Notes: a model not told the origin generated them from the letters alone. A DNA stretch of 64,000 bases from Janibacter limosus NBRC 16128 (GCF_001570985.1 NZ_BCSS01000002.1:87648-151647); one strand, 5' to 3'; counted from the first letter of the stretch, positions 48,768-57,077 are shown. Numbers and translations: made by a program.

Positions 48768-50157
48768 ACACGGTCGCGCCTCCCGACGAGTCCTTGCCGA
48801 TCTTGCGGGCCAGGTACAGGCCCTCGAGGACCAGCTCGAGGGCGGCCGCCCGCTCGCCGTCGGAGTCGGCGGTGAAGCGCTCGAAGATCTCGTCGTAGAC
48901 GGTCGACTCGCCCAACGCGGGGAGCCCGTCGAGGAAGTCACGCGCGGTGACCTGCTCGCCGGTCGAGATCTCGGCGCCCTCCTCGACCGCCCGCACGAGC
49001 GGTCCGAAGTCGATCCCGCGCACGAGGTGTCGGACGGTGTCGGCGACCGCGGTGCGGAGCAGATGGGTGAGGACCTCGAGCTCACGCCCCTCCTCCCCGC
49101 TCTCGAACTCGATCTTGCCGCCGAGGACCTCGACGGCCGTCTCGAGGTCGACGACCCTGGCCACCGGCTCGTCCTCGCCCTGGGTGGCCGCGCGGTGCAG
49201 CGCCGAGGCGGCGATCGTCTCGGCCCCGGCGATGGCGAAGCGGGCACTGACGCCGCTGCGTTGGTCCACCGCGGAGGACTCGCGCAGATTGCGGGTGAAG
49301 CGGGCGAGGACCTCGATCAGGTGGTCGGGGACCTCGGCGACGAGCTGTGCCTCCTGCCGCGTCACGGCGATCTCCGCGTCGAGCTCGCGGGGGTAGTGGG
49401 TGCGGATCTCTGCGCCGAAGCGGTCCTTGAGCGGTGTGATGATCCGACCGCGGTTGGTGTAGTCCTCGGGGTTGGCGCTCGCGAGCACAAGGACGTCGAG
49501 GGGCAGACGCAGGACATAACCGCGGACCTGGATGTCGCGCTCCTCCATGACATTGAGCATCGCCACCTGGATCCGCTCAGCGAGGTCCGGCAGCTCGTTG
49601 ATCGTCACGATGCCGCGGTGGCTGCGCGGGATGAGCCCGAAGTGGATCGTCTCCGGGTCCCCGAGGGAACGACCCTCGGCGACCTTCATCGGGTCGACGT
49701 CGCCGATGAGGTCGGCCACGGAGGTGTCCGGGGTCGCCAGCTTTTCGACATAGCGCTCGTCGCGGTGGCGCCAGAGGATGGGAAGGGAGTCGCCCAGCTC
49801 CTCGGCCCGTCGCCGGGAGGCGTGGGTGATCGGCTCGAAGGGATGCTCCGCCAGCTCGGACCCGTCGATGACCGGCGTCCACTCGTCGAGCAGCCCGGCG
49901 ATGGTCCGCAGCAGCCGCGTCTTGCCCTGACCGCGCTCGCCGAGGAGGACGATGTCGTGGCCCGCGAGCAGTGCTCGCTCCACCTGCGGGATGACCGTCT
50001 CCTCGTAGCCGTGCAGTCCCGGCCACGGGTCCTCACCTGCCCGCAGACGATCGAGCAGGTTGTCGCGGATCTCCACACGCAGAGGCTTGGCGACGTGTCC
50101 GGCGGCACGCAGCTCGCCGACGGTCGAGGGGGTCGGGGCTGCTGTCGAGGTGCTCAC
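48757..50157 (-). CDS. MoxR/ChlI-like AAA+ ATPase
   Basis: The 466-residue ATPase has Walker A LLGERGQGKTRLLRTIAGL near residue 75, a Walker B-type segment IVTINELPDLAERIQVAMLN where the usual Asp is Asn, then MEERDIQVRGYVLRLPLDVLVLASANPEDYTNRGRI with sensor 1. The later part contains RDNLRESSAVDQRSGVSARFAIAGAE, like arginine-finger helices of magnesium-chelatase I subunits. The GTG start lies 91 bases from the divergent clpP start. Together with the VWA gene it probably forms a chaperone-like complex. Confidence 0.82.
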   Translation of the reverse strand: MSTSTAAPTPSTVGELRAAGHVAKPLRVEIRDNLLDRLRAGEDPWPGLHGYEETVIPQVERALLAGHDIVLLGERGQGKTRLLRTIAGLLDEWTPVIDGSELAEHPFEPITHASRRRAEELGDSLPILWRHRDERYVEKLATPDTSVADLIGDVDPMKVAEGRSLGDPETIHFGLIPRSHRGIVTINELPDLAERIQVAMLNVMEERDIQVRGYVLRLPLDVLVLASANPEDYTNRGRIITPLKDRFGAEIRTHYPRELDAEIAVTRQEAQLVAEVPDHLIEVLARFTRNLRESSAVDQRSGVSARFAIAGAETIAASALHRAATQGEDEPVARVVDLETAVEVLGGKIEFESGEEGRELEVLTHLLRTAVADTVRHLVRGIDFGPLVRAVEEGAEISTGEQVTARDFLDGLPALGESTVYDEIFERFTADSDGERAAALELVLEGLYLARKIGKDSSGGATVYGH

Positions 50158-50176
50158 CCTCTCGAGGCTAGCCCTC

Positions 50177-50206
50177 TCCGCTGACAGCGGATCTGCCCTC
50201 GGCAGG
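50177..50206 (+). promoter_or_regulatory. Two abutting 6-3-6 palindromes before the clpP operon (ClgR- and PopR-like boxes)
   Basis: TCCGCT-GAC-AGCGGA (50177-50191) contains CGCTGACAGCG, which matches the ClgR core CGCYNANRGCG as I recall it. It is joined directly to TCTGCC-CTC-GGCAGG (50192-50206), one base from the PopR box TCTGCC-N3-GGCAGA as recalled from Streptomyces. The second box is centred 49 bases before the clpP ATG. A CAGGGT hexamer lies six bases before that ATG. Both sites could activate clpP and the first may also affect the divergent ATPase. Confidence 0.7.
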
Positions 50207-50247
50207 AAGGCGAGGCTCCTCCCCCTTCGTCGGAGCAGGGTGGAGCC

Positions 50248-50877
50248 ATGGCTGACACACCGACCCCACGACTCTTCGACGACCGGACCCGGCGCGAGCT
50301 GCTCGACCAGCGCGTGCTCGTCCTGGACGGCGTGCTCGACGACGACAACGGCACCCTCCTCGCGGCCCAGGTGATGGCTCTGGCCGCCTCAGACTCGGTC
50401 GCGGACATCGCGCTGTGGATCCACTCCCCCGGGGGTTCCGTGCCAGCGATGCTCGCGATCCGTGACGTCATGCGACTGGTGCCCAACGACGTGAGCACGC
50501 TGGCGCTCGGGATCGCCTGCAGCGCAGGGCAGTTCCTGCTCTCCTCAGGGACGAAGGGGAAGCGTCGCACTCTGCCGCACTCCCGGGTCCTCATGCACCA
50601 GGGTTCAGCCGGAATCGGCGGGACCGCGGTGGATGTCGAGCTGCAGGCCGACGACCTGCGGCACACCCGCGACACCGTCCTCGGCCTGATCGCGCAGGAC
50701 ACCGGGCAGCCGCTGGAGCGGGTCTTCGGGGACTCGCTGCGGGACCGGTGGTACTCGGCGCAGGAGGCGGTCGACTACGGCTTCGTCGACGCGATCGTCG
50801 CGACCTTCGACGAGGTCTCCCCGCAAGCGCGGGAACGCACGGGGTTCGCCGGCGCTCTCGTGGGGAGCACCCGATGA
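50248..50877 (+). CDS. clpP: ClpP-family protease, first of an accessory pair
   Basis: The 209-residue protein is a ClpP-type serine peptidase subunit. The triad is Ser92 in CSAGQFLLSSG, His117 in RVLMHQGSAG and Asp166 in RDRWYSAQEAVDYG, so it should be active. IHSPGGSV forms the oxyanion/substrate loop. It lacks clpX and tig neighbours, so it is probably an accessory set like Streptomyces clpP3-clpP4 rather than the housekeeping clpP1-clpP2. The second clpP overlaps its stop. Confidence 0.87.
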   Translation: MADTPTPRLFDDRTRRELLDQRVLVLDGVLDDDNGTLLAAQVMALAASDSVADIALWIHSPGGSVPAMLAIRDVMRLVPNDVSTLALGIACSAGQFLLSSGTKGKRRTLPHSRVLMHQGSAGIGGTAVDVELQADDLRHTRDTVLGLIAQDTGQPLERVFGDSLRDRWYSAQEAVDYGFVDAIVATFDEVSPQARERTGFAGALVGSTR

Positions 50878-51461
50878 GCACCTACCCGATCCCCAGTGTC
50901 ATCACCCAGCACCCGCGTGGTGAGCGGATCATGGACGTCTACTCGCACCTGCTCACCGAACGCATCATCTACCTGGGGACCGGCATCGACGCCGGTGTCG
51001 CCAATGCGCTCATCGCCCAGCTGATCCACCTCGAGTCGGTCGCGCCGGACCGGGACGTCCAGCTCTACATCAACTGCGAAGGGGGTGACCCCAGCGCGAT
51101 GCTCGCCGTCCTGGACACCATGCGCTACATCCGACCCGATGTCGCGACGACCTGCGTCGGTCAAGCCGTGTCCGTCGGTGCGGTGCTGCTCGCCGCGGGG
51201 GCACCCGGCAAGCGTGCTGCACTCTCCCACGCCCGGGTCGTCCTGCACCAACCGTCTGCACAGGGTCGCGGACCCATCCCCGACCTGATCCTCCAGGCCG
51301 ACGAGCTCGTGCGGGTGCGCTCGGACATCGAGGAGGTCCTGGCGTCGGCCACCGGGCGGCCTGTCGCGGAGCTGCGCGCGGACACCGACCGAGACCGGGT
51401 CTTCACCGCGACGGCCGCCAGGGACTACGGGCTCATCGACGAGGTGATGGCGACGCGCTGA
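50874..51461 (+). CDS. clpP: ClpP-family protease, second of an accessory pair
   Basis: The 195-residue protein has the full triad Ser100 in GQAVSVGAVLLAAG, His125 in RVVLHQPSAQG and Asp174 in DTDRDRVFTATAARDYGLIDE. The N-terminus keeps the ERIIYLGTGIDAGVANALIAQL processing-side helix. It overlaps the first clpP by four bases and likely forms a mixed heptameric ring complex with it. It ends one base from the convergent regulator gene. Confidence 0.87.
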   Translation: MSTYPIPSVITQHPRGERIMDVYSHLLTERIIYLGTGIDAGVANALIAQLIHLESVAPDRDVQLYINCEGGDPSAMLAVLDTMRYIRPDVATTCVGQAVSVGAVLLAAGAPGKRAALSHARVVLHQPSAQGRGPIPDLILQADELVRVRSDIEEVLASATGRPVAELRADTDRDRVFTATAARDYGLIDEVMATR

Positions 51462-51462
51462 G

Positions 51463-51816
51463 TCAGGCGGCGAGGGCGAGCACGGAGGCAGTGGTGCGCC
51501 CTCGCTGCGGTGCCCGCACTGCGTCAGCGACCGCCTGCGTGAGGTCGAGGATGGTCACGTCGAGGGCACCCCCCACCGCGGCGATCATCTCGCTCGAGGG
51601 TTCCTTGCGGCCGCGCTCGATCTCGGAGAGGTACTGCGGTGAGATGCCGGCGCGATCAGCCGTCTCTCCCAGGGTGTCGCCGCGCTCGTGCCGCAGGCGC
51701 CGCAGCTGGGCGCCGAGCAACTCCCGCCACAACGGTTCCCTGCGCCGACGGCGGGCGAGGAGTGCCTGCTCGAAGGGGGTCGCCTCACGACCTTGGGTCA
51801 GCGCTGCGTCGCTCAT
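51463..51816 (-). CDS. PopR/ClgR-type XRE activator with C-terminal LAA degron
   Basis: The 117-residue protein has an XRE helix-turn-helix LGETADRAGISPQYLSEIERGRKEPSSEMIAAVGGAL, nearly the same as ClgR and PopR proteins that activate clp genes. The C-terminus ends LALAA, matching the Ala-Ala tail that makes PopR and ClgR ClpP substrates. The gene lies convergent to the clpP pair. There is no Shine-Dalgarno; TACGCT (51822-51827) is five bases before the ATG. A feedback loop of activator and protease is inferred. Confidence 0.85.
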   Translation of the reverse strand: MSDAALTQGREATPFEQALLARRRRREPLWRELLGAQLRRLRHERGDTLGETADRAGISPQYLSEIERGRKEPSSEMIAAVGGALDVTILDLTQAVADAVRAPQRGRTTASVLALAA

Positions 51817-51855
51817 GCCTCAGCGTAGATCCGGCGGGGTCCGGCCCGACGGAGA

Positions 51856-51872
51856 TTCTGCTCTGGGCAGAA
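51856..51872 (-). promoter_or_regulatory. PopR-type palindrome upstream of the activator gene
   Basis: TTCTGCTCTGGGCAGAA pairs TTCTGC with GCAGAA and contains TCTGCT-CTG-GGCAGA, nearly the PopR box. It is centred 48 bases before the regulator ATG, almost the same distance as the box before clpP. Autoactivation is likely. Confidence 0.65.
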
Positions 51873-51945
51873 CCCTCGTGCATGGCAGCGCCTGCCCCGG
51901 GTAGGGCCACCTGGACATGTCCGCCCCACGACGAGAGGACCGCAG

Positions 51946-52212
51946 ATGACCGAGTACTCGACCGAAGAGATGGACGCGGCTCGCGAGGCCGCGCAGAAGG
52001 CGGTCGACACCGCCACCTCGTGGGACTACAGCGCCGGGGAGACCAAGATCGCGGACAAGCTGGGCGAAGGGCTCGACGCCGCCGGCGTCACGGTGGACGA
52101 CGAGGAGTTCGCCCGCCTGGTCACCGAGATCGACGCCATCGCCGCGGACGAGTCGATCGGGCCGCCGACGGTGACGGCGGCCTCTCCCGCTGAGGCGTCG
52201 GGTCAGCCGTGA
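51946..52212 (+). CDS. Small acidic hypothetical protein
   Basis: The 88-residue protein is acidic and helical (MDAAREAAQKAVDTATSW) with no membrane segment. It ends with an unstructured Ala/Pro tail. GAGAGGACCGCAG gives a good start. I do not recognise the family. It is followed by a strong hairpin, which suggests a single-gene transcript. Confidence 0.65.
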   Translation: MTEYSTEEMDAAREAAQKAVDTATSWDYSAGETKIADKLGEGLDAAGVTVDDEEFARLVTEIDAIAADESIGPPTVTAASPAEASGQP

Positions 52213-52231
52213 TCAGCAGCGGGTCCACCCG

Positions 52232-52286
52232 TGGGTCGCGGTTCGAAGAAGAACCGCGACCCATGAGTCGCGCTTGTTCTTCGAAC
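52232..52286 (+). terminator. Terminator with alternative pairing
   Basis: TGGGTCGCGGTTC (52232-52244) pairs perfectly with 52251-52263 around GAAGAA. The segment GTTCGAAGAA (52241-52250) can instead pair with TTCTTCGAAC (52277-52286). Only one of the two structures can form at a time. The first is a 13-bp terminator hairpin for the small acidic protein gene. Confidence 0.6.
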
Positions 52287-52313
52287 GAGCAGTTTTGGCC
52301 CACAAAAGGCAAG

Positions 52314-52345
52314 AGCCGGACCTACACATTTCTGTAGGCCCGGCT
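52314..52345 (-). terminator. Terminator of tRNA-Pro
   Basis: On the minus strand AGCCGG and CCTACA arms pair with TGTAGG and CCGGCT with one mismatch around a six-base loop. CTTGCCTTTT follows downstream. It lies 28 bases beyond the tRNA 3-prime end. Confidence 0.65.
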
Positions 52346-52372
52346 ATGCCGATGTCCTGAGACATCACACGG

Positions 52373-52446
<74 letters not shown>

Positions 52447-52575
52447 TGGCTGCTCCGTGAGGAGCGATCGTCACTTTAACCCACGCCCCCGGCACTCACC
52501 GAATCGACCCTCGGAAGTGTCTCTCTCCCTTCGCCGAGCACCATGAGGACGGTCCTGCTGGCAGGATCCGGAGCG

Positions 52576-53364
52576 ATGGAACCAACTCTGCCGTCGGCGT
52601 GGACGCCCGCCGTGACCCACGATCTGTGGGTGGGCTTGGGCGTGCTCACGGCTGGCCTCGTCCTGGCGCTCGAGAAGCGGCGCCGCGGGGTCGATGACGA
52701 AAGGATCTGGGCGCTCGTGGCGCTCGCCGTGGCCTTCGGCGCGGTGGGCGCGCGGCTCGGCACCTGGCTGCAGCATGTCAACCTCGCCACGAACGACTCG
52801 ACCGTCGTCCACTGGATGTACGGCAATCGCAGCATCCTCGGCGGCCTCGCCTTCGCCTACATCGCGGTCCTGATCGGCAAGCGGCTGCTGCGGATGCGCT
52901 GGCGCACGGGAGCTCTGTTTGCACCGGCCATCGCAGCCGGCATGGCTGTGGGTCGGGTCGGGTGCCTCCTCACCGAGGCCCCCGGCACGCCCTCCGAACT
53001 GCCGTGGGCCGTCACCGTCGGCTCGACGGCCGACGCGGCGGCCTGGGGAGTGCCGCTCGGCGCGACCCTGCACCCGTCCTTCGTCTACGAGATCTGCTTC
53101 CACCTCCTCGCCCTCATCGCGCTGTGGGTATGGCGTGATCGCCTGAGTGACCCGGCCGACCTCTTCACGCTGTACATCGCCGGCTACGCGCTCTTCAGGT
53201 TCGCCGTGGAGCCGGTCCGCGGCAACGAGGTCGTGTGGCTGGGACTGACCAGACCACAGCTCTTCCTCGCTGCCACCCTCCCGCTCCTGATCTGGCGTAG
53301 CGTCATCGCCATCCGTCGCCCAGCCCCAGGAGATGATCGTGAGCCAGCCGTACTGGCCCGCTGA
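52576..53364 (+). CDS. Lgt-like membrane protein (prolipoprotein diacylglyceryl transferase family)
   Basis: The 262-residue protein has about seven membrane helices and resembles Lgt, which moves diacylglyceryl from phosphatidylglycerol to lipoproteins. GMAVGRVGCLL aligns with the Lgt signature GRxGN, LHPSFVYEICF with the HPxxxYE motif, and FRFAVEPVRGN with RFxxExxR. The Lgt HGG motif is replaced by SILGGLAF, so the catalytic His is missing. It is therefore probably a paralogue, not the main Lgt. AGGATCCGGAG favours ATG 52576 over the longer 52543. The next gene overlaps. Confidence 0.7.
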   Translation: MEPTLPSAWTPAVTHDLWVGLGVLTAGLVLALEKRRRGVDDERIWALVALAVAFGAVGARLGTWLQHVNLATNDSTVVHWMYGNRSILGGLAFAYIAVLIGKRLLRMRWRTGALFAPAIAAGMAVGRVGCLLTEAPGTPSELPWAVTVGSTADAAAWGVPLGATLHPSFVYEICFHLLALIALWVWRDRLSDPADLFTLYIAGYALFRFAVEPVRGNEVVWLGLTRPQLFLAATLPLLIWRSVIAIRRPAPGDDREPAVLAR

Positions 53365-53719
53365 GGTCACCCCAACGCCTCGCCGCGGTCTCGGCCTGGG
53401 TCTCGGAGCAAGCATCGGGACACTCGTCGGACTCCTCGGACCGGTCCTCCTCGGTCTGCTCGGATGGGCAGCCACGAGCTGGTTGGACGGGCAGAGTGCG
53501 GACAGCCTGCTCGGACTGGTCTTCATCGCCGTCGTCAGCATCCCCGTGCTCCTGCTCGTCGGTGGATGCATCCTGATGATCCCCGACCTCCTGCGTGGCT
53601 GGGGCGTGGCCTGCCTCGTCGCCTCCGGGGTGTGGCTGATCTCCAGCGCGGGCGTGTGCACCGTCTTCCTCTTCGGCGCCCTGGCCTCCTACGACCCCTA
53701 CGCGATGTTCCTCCGGTGA
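53339..53719 (+). CDS. Small membrane protein in the Lgt-like/radical SAM module
   Basis: The 126-residue protein has three or four hydrophobic segments: GLGASIGTLVGLLGPVLLGLLG, LGLVFIAVVSIPVLLLVGGCILMI and GVACLVASGVWLISSAGVCTVFLFG. AGGAG at 53328-53332 fits GTG 53339 rather than the adjacent ATG 53333. It overlaps the gene before by 26 bases and the radical SAM gene after by four. No family recognised; a membrane anchor for the enzyme is a guess. Confidence 0.75.
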   Translation: MSQPYWPAEVTPTPRRGLGLGLGASIGTLVGLLGPVLLGLLGWAATSWLDGQSADSLLGLVFIAVVSIPVLLLVGGCILMIPDLLRGWGVACLVASGVWLISSAGVCTVFLFGALASYDPYAMFLR

Positions 53720-55362
53720 CACCCCGATCCGTCCAGCCCGACGCGGGACCCGGCCGTCCCCTTCGCGGCGACCGCATCCACCGGTACGTCAACGCCTTCT
53801 GCCCCACGTGCCATCACGAGCAGCCCCAGCGAGACCTGGCCGACGTCCGCCGGCTCAGCGGCTGGCTCGCCGAACGAGACGGGCGAATCTGGCTCGAGCG
53901 AGGCTGTCCCGACCACGGGCTCGTCCGGACCCTCTACGACGAAGAACCCGAGATCCTCTCCTACCTCGAGCAGTGGACCGCCCCGACCAAGTCCCACGTG
54001 CCCGACCTCGAGGGCAACTACGCGCCCGTCCCGGCCGCCTACCTCGACGGACTGCCGGAGATGCAGACCCAGCACACCTGCATCCTCCTCGAGGACATCA
54101 CCGAGCACTGCAACCTGCGCTGCCCGACCTGCTTCGCCGACTCCGCGCCACCGCTGCAAGGGGTAGCCAGCGTCGAGGAGGTCCTGGCCAATGTCGATGC
54201 GCGCCTGGCGCGCGAGGACGGCCGGCTTGACGTGCTCATGCTCTCCGGCGGCGAGCCCACCCTCCACCCCGAGCTCGAGCGGCTCCTCGACGAGCTTGTC
54301 GCGCGACCCGTGGTGCGCATCCTCATCAACACCAACGGCCTGACCCTGGCCCGCGACGACGCCCTCCTCGCTCTGCTGCGTCGGCACCGGCAGCGCGTCG
54401 AGGTCTACCTGCAGTTCGACGGGTCGAGCGCCGAGGCCTCGCTGCACCACCGTGGCGGTGACCTGCGCGCGCACAAGAACCTGGCGATCGAGCGGCTCAG
54501 TGGCGCCGGGATCTTCACGACGCTGACGATGACGGCCGCGCTCGGGATCAATGACGACGAGATCGGGCACGTCATCACGCGCGCCCTGGACACCCCCTTC
54601 GTCTGCGGCGTGTCCATCCAGCCGGTCTTCGGCTCCGGCCGTGGCGGCTCGATCGACGCCACCGATCGACTCACCCACACCGGCGTCCTCGCCCGCATGG
54701 GCCCGCAGACCAACGGCCTCGTCACGTGGCGTGATCTCACGGCCCTGCCGTGCAGCCATCCGCACTGCGCGTCGGTCGGTTACCTCCTCAAGGACGACTC
54801 CGACACCTGGCGATCGCTGACCGCGATCGTCGGGCACGACCAGCTCAAGCAGTGGCTCGATCTGGCCCCCGAGAGCTTCGCCAACCGGATCACCGACCAG
54901 GCTCTGCCCGCGGAGATGCGCACCGTGGTCAAGGAGGCCGTCCTCGGCCTGCTCAGCGAGCAGACCTCCCTCTCGCACCCCCAGGTGGCCGACCTGTGGA
55001 AGGCCGTCTGCCAGACCTGCGATCTCGGCTTGTCGACCTTGACGGCGCTGGTCACCTCACGGCTGCCCGGTCAGCACGAGCGTCTGCGGCGTCTCATGGG
55101 CGAGCGGGTGAAGCGGATCAGCGTCAAGCCCTTCATGGACATCGAGACGATGATCGAGGAGCGCCTCACCCAGTGCTGCGTGCACGTCGGCACCCGAGGG
55201 GCGAAGGGAGATCAGTGCGCCCCCTTCTGCGCGGTCCAGGCGTGGCCGCCGTTGGCGCAGCAAAAGATCGGCGTCGGTACCCGACGCGAGCTGACGCTCA
55301 CACCCCTGCCGGCACCGGCGGCGCCACCATCGGACCCCGTCCCTGACACGATGACCCGGTAG
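53716..55362 (+). CDS. MJ0619/Tes-like radical SAM protein
   Basis: The 548-residue radical SAM enzyme has the cluster motif C132-X3-C136-X2-C139 in EHCNLRCPTCFADS. An N-terminal CPTC (Cys29, Cys32) and GCPDHG (Cys64) look like a rubredoxin-type iron site. C-terminal QTCDLGL and QCCVHVGTRGAKGDQCAPFC provide further cysteines for extra clusters. MLSGGEPTLHPEL is the GGEP motif. This matches the MJ0619 family, which includes the archaeal tetraether lipid synthase Tes that couples lipid chains. The Lgt-like neighbour supports lipid chemistry. The actual reaction here is unknown. Confidence 0.8.
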   Translation: MTPRSVQPDAGPGRPLRGDRIHRYVNAFCPTCHHEQPQRDLADVRRLSGWLAERDGRIWLERGCPDHGLVRTLYDEEPEILSYLEQWTAPTKSHVPDLEGNYAPVPAAYLDGLPEMQTQHTCILLEDITEHCNLRCPTCFADSAPPLQGVASVEEVLANVDARLAREDGRLDVLMLSGGEPTLHPELERLLDELVARPVVRILINTNGLTLARDDALLALLRRHRQRVEVYLQFDGSSAEASLHHRGGDLRAHKNLAIERLSGAGIFTTLTMTAALGINDDEIGHVITRALDTPFVCGVSIQPVFGSGRGGSIDATDRLTHTGVLARMGPQTNGLVTWRDLTALPCSHPHCASVGYLLKDDSDTWRSLTAIVGHDQLKQWLDLAPESFANRITDQALPAEMRTVVKEAVLGLLSEQTSLSHPQVADLWKAVCQTCDLGLSTLTALVTSRLPGQHERLRRLMGERVKRISVKPFMDIETMIEERLTQCCVHVGTRGAKGDQCAPFCAVQAWPPLAQQKIGVGTRRELTLTPLPAPAAPPSDPVPDTMTR

Positions 55363-55372
55363 CCAGTCCCCG

Positions 55373-55495
55373 ATGACGGAGCCGTCCTCAAAGGCGGCGG
55401 CCATCACCTGGGTGGTCATCGTGCTCGTCGGGTGTGGCGCAACAGCCGCCTACCAGTGGTGGCTGTCAGCCGCGAGCGACAGCTCGCCGTACTGA
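55373..55495 (+). CDS. 40-residue membrane peptide after the radical SAM gene
   Basis: ATG at 55373 opens a 40-codon frame to TGA 55493-55495 encoding one clear membrane helix (ITWVVIVLVGCGATAAYQWW) with a short polar tail. It starts ten bases after the radical SAM stop on the same strand and fits the end of that operon. It is followed directly by the convergent der gene. No Shine-Dalgarno is obvious. Confidence 0.55.
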   Translation: MTEPSSKAAAITWVVIVLVGCGATAAYQWWLSAASDSSPY

Positions 55496-55507
55496 GGGCT
55501 GCGCGGG

Positions 55508-56995
55508 TCAGCGACGTCCGCGCTTCTCCCGCACGCGCACGCTGATCTCGATCGGGGTCCCCTCGAAGCCGAACTCCTCGCGCAGACGACGCTCGAGGAA
55601 GCGACGGTAGCCCGCCTCGATGAAGCCGGAAGCGAAGATGACGAACCGCGGCGGACGCGTCGAGGCCTGCGTCGCGAAGAGGATGCGGGGCTGCTTGCCG
55701 CCACGCACGGGGTGCGGGTGCGAGGACGCGATCTCGCCGAGCACGGAGTTCAGCCGTGAGGTCGGCACGCGGCTGTCCCAGGAGTTCAACGCGGTGTCGA
55801 GAGCCGGGGTGAGCCGGTCGACATGCCGTCCGGTCAGGGCCGAGACATTGACGCGGGGCGCCCAGGTGACCTGGACGAGCTCGCGCTCGATCTCCCGCTC
55901 GAGGTAGAAGCGACGCTCCTCGTCGAGCAGGTCCCACTTGTTGTACCCGATGACCAGGGCACGCCCGGACTCGACGACCTGGCTGATGATGCGCAGGTCC
56001 TGCTCGGTGATCGACTCGTGCGTGTCGATGAGGACGACCGCGACCTCGGCCTTCTCGAGCGCCGCCTGGGTGCGCAGGGAGGCGTAGAAGTCCGCCCCCT
56101 TGGTCTGGTGCACGCGCCGGCGGATGCCCGCGGTGTCGACGAAGCGCCACTGCCGGCCCCCGAGCTCGATGAGCTCGTCGACGGGGTCACGCGTGGTGCC
56201 GGCGACATTGTCGACGACGACCCGCTCCTCGCCTGCGAGCCTGTTGAGCAGGCTCGACTTGCCGACATTGGGGCGGCCGATGAGGGCCACCCGGCGGGGT
56301 CCGCCCTGGGCGATCGCGCCGCCGCTGGCGGACACGTCCGGCATGACGTCGAGGACGGCGTCCAGGGCATCGCCACTCCCCCGTCCGTGCAGCGCAGAGA
56401 CGGGGTAGGGCTCGCCCAGGCCGAGGTTCCACAGCGCGGAGGCATCCGGCTCGAAGCGCTGGTCGTCGACCTTGTTGGCCACGAGCACGACCGGCTTGCC
56501 CGACTTGCGCAGGAGCTTGACCACGGCCTCGTCGGCGTCGGTGGCCCCGACGATGGCGTCGACGACGAAGACCACGACGTCGGCCATCTCGATGGCGACC
56601 TCAGCCTGCTCGGCGACGCGCAGATGGATGCCCTCGGCGCCGATCTCCCAGCCGCCGGTGTCCAGCAGCGTGAAGCGTCGTCCGGACCACTCCGCGTCGT
56701 AGGCGACCCGGTCGCGGGTCACACCGGGGGTGTCCTCGACGACGGCCTCACGGCGGCGCAGCACGCGGTTGACGAAGGTCGACTTGCCGACATTGGGCCG
56801 TCCGACGATCGCGACGACCGGCAGCGGTCCGGCGGGAGCCTCCTCCTCGTCCTGCTGGAAGCCCTCGATGAGCGCCCGGTCCTCCGGGGTGAGGTCGAAG
56901 TCCTCGAGCCCGGCACGCAGCACCCGCTCGACGCCCTCGGCCAGCGCCGCGTCATCCGTCCCGGTGGGGTCGGTGGGATCAGGGGTGGTGTTCAA
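55508..56995 (-). CDS. der: Ribosome biogenesis GTPase Der (EngA)
   Basis: The 495-residue protein has two tandem GTPase domains, each with GRPNVGKS (residues near 65 and 240), [18 protein letters not shown] switch I segments, NKVD and NKWD G4 motifs, and a C-terminal KH-like domain ending [10 protein letters not shown]. An N-terminal acidic extension of about 55 residues is typical of actinobacterial Der. The start is TTG at 56995, supported by AGGAGCACCG. It acts in 50S subunit assembly. Confidence 0.95.
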   Translation of the reverse strand: MNTTPDPTDPTGTDDAALAEGVERVLRAGLEDFDLTPEDRALIEGFQQDEEEAPAGPLPVVAIVGRPNVGKSTFVNRVLRRREAVVEDTPGVTRDRVAYDAEWSGRRFTLLDTGGWEIGAEGIHLRVAEQAEVAIEMADVVVFVVDAIVGATDADEAVVKLLRKSGKPVVLVANKVDDQRFEPDASALWNLGLGEPYPVSALHGRGSGDALDAVLDVMPDVSASGGAIAQGGPRRVALIGRPNVGKSSLLNRLAGEERVVVDNVAGTTRDPVDELIELGGRQWRFVDTAGIRRRVHQTKGADFYASLRTQAALEKAEVAVVLIDTHESITEQDLRIISQVVESGRALVIGYNKWDLLDEERRFYLEREIERELVQVTWAPRVNVSALTGRHVDRLTPALDTALNSWDSRVPTSRLNSVLGEIASSHPHPVRGGKQPRILFATQASTRPPRFVIFASGFIEAGYRRFLERRLREEFGFEGTPIEISVRVREKRGRR

Positions 56996-57077
56996 CGGTG
57001 CTCCTGTGAAGTCGGTGGTCGGCCCATTGTCGCAGCCATCGGCGGCATCGGCCGCAGTGACGACGAAGCGGGTCGCG

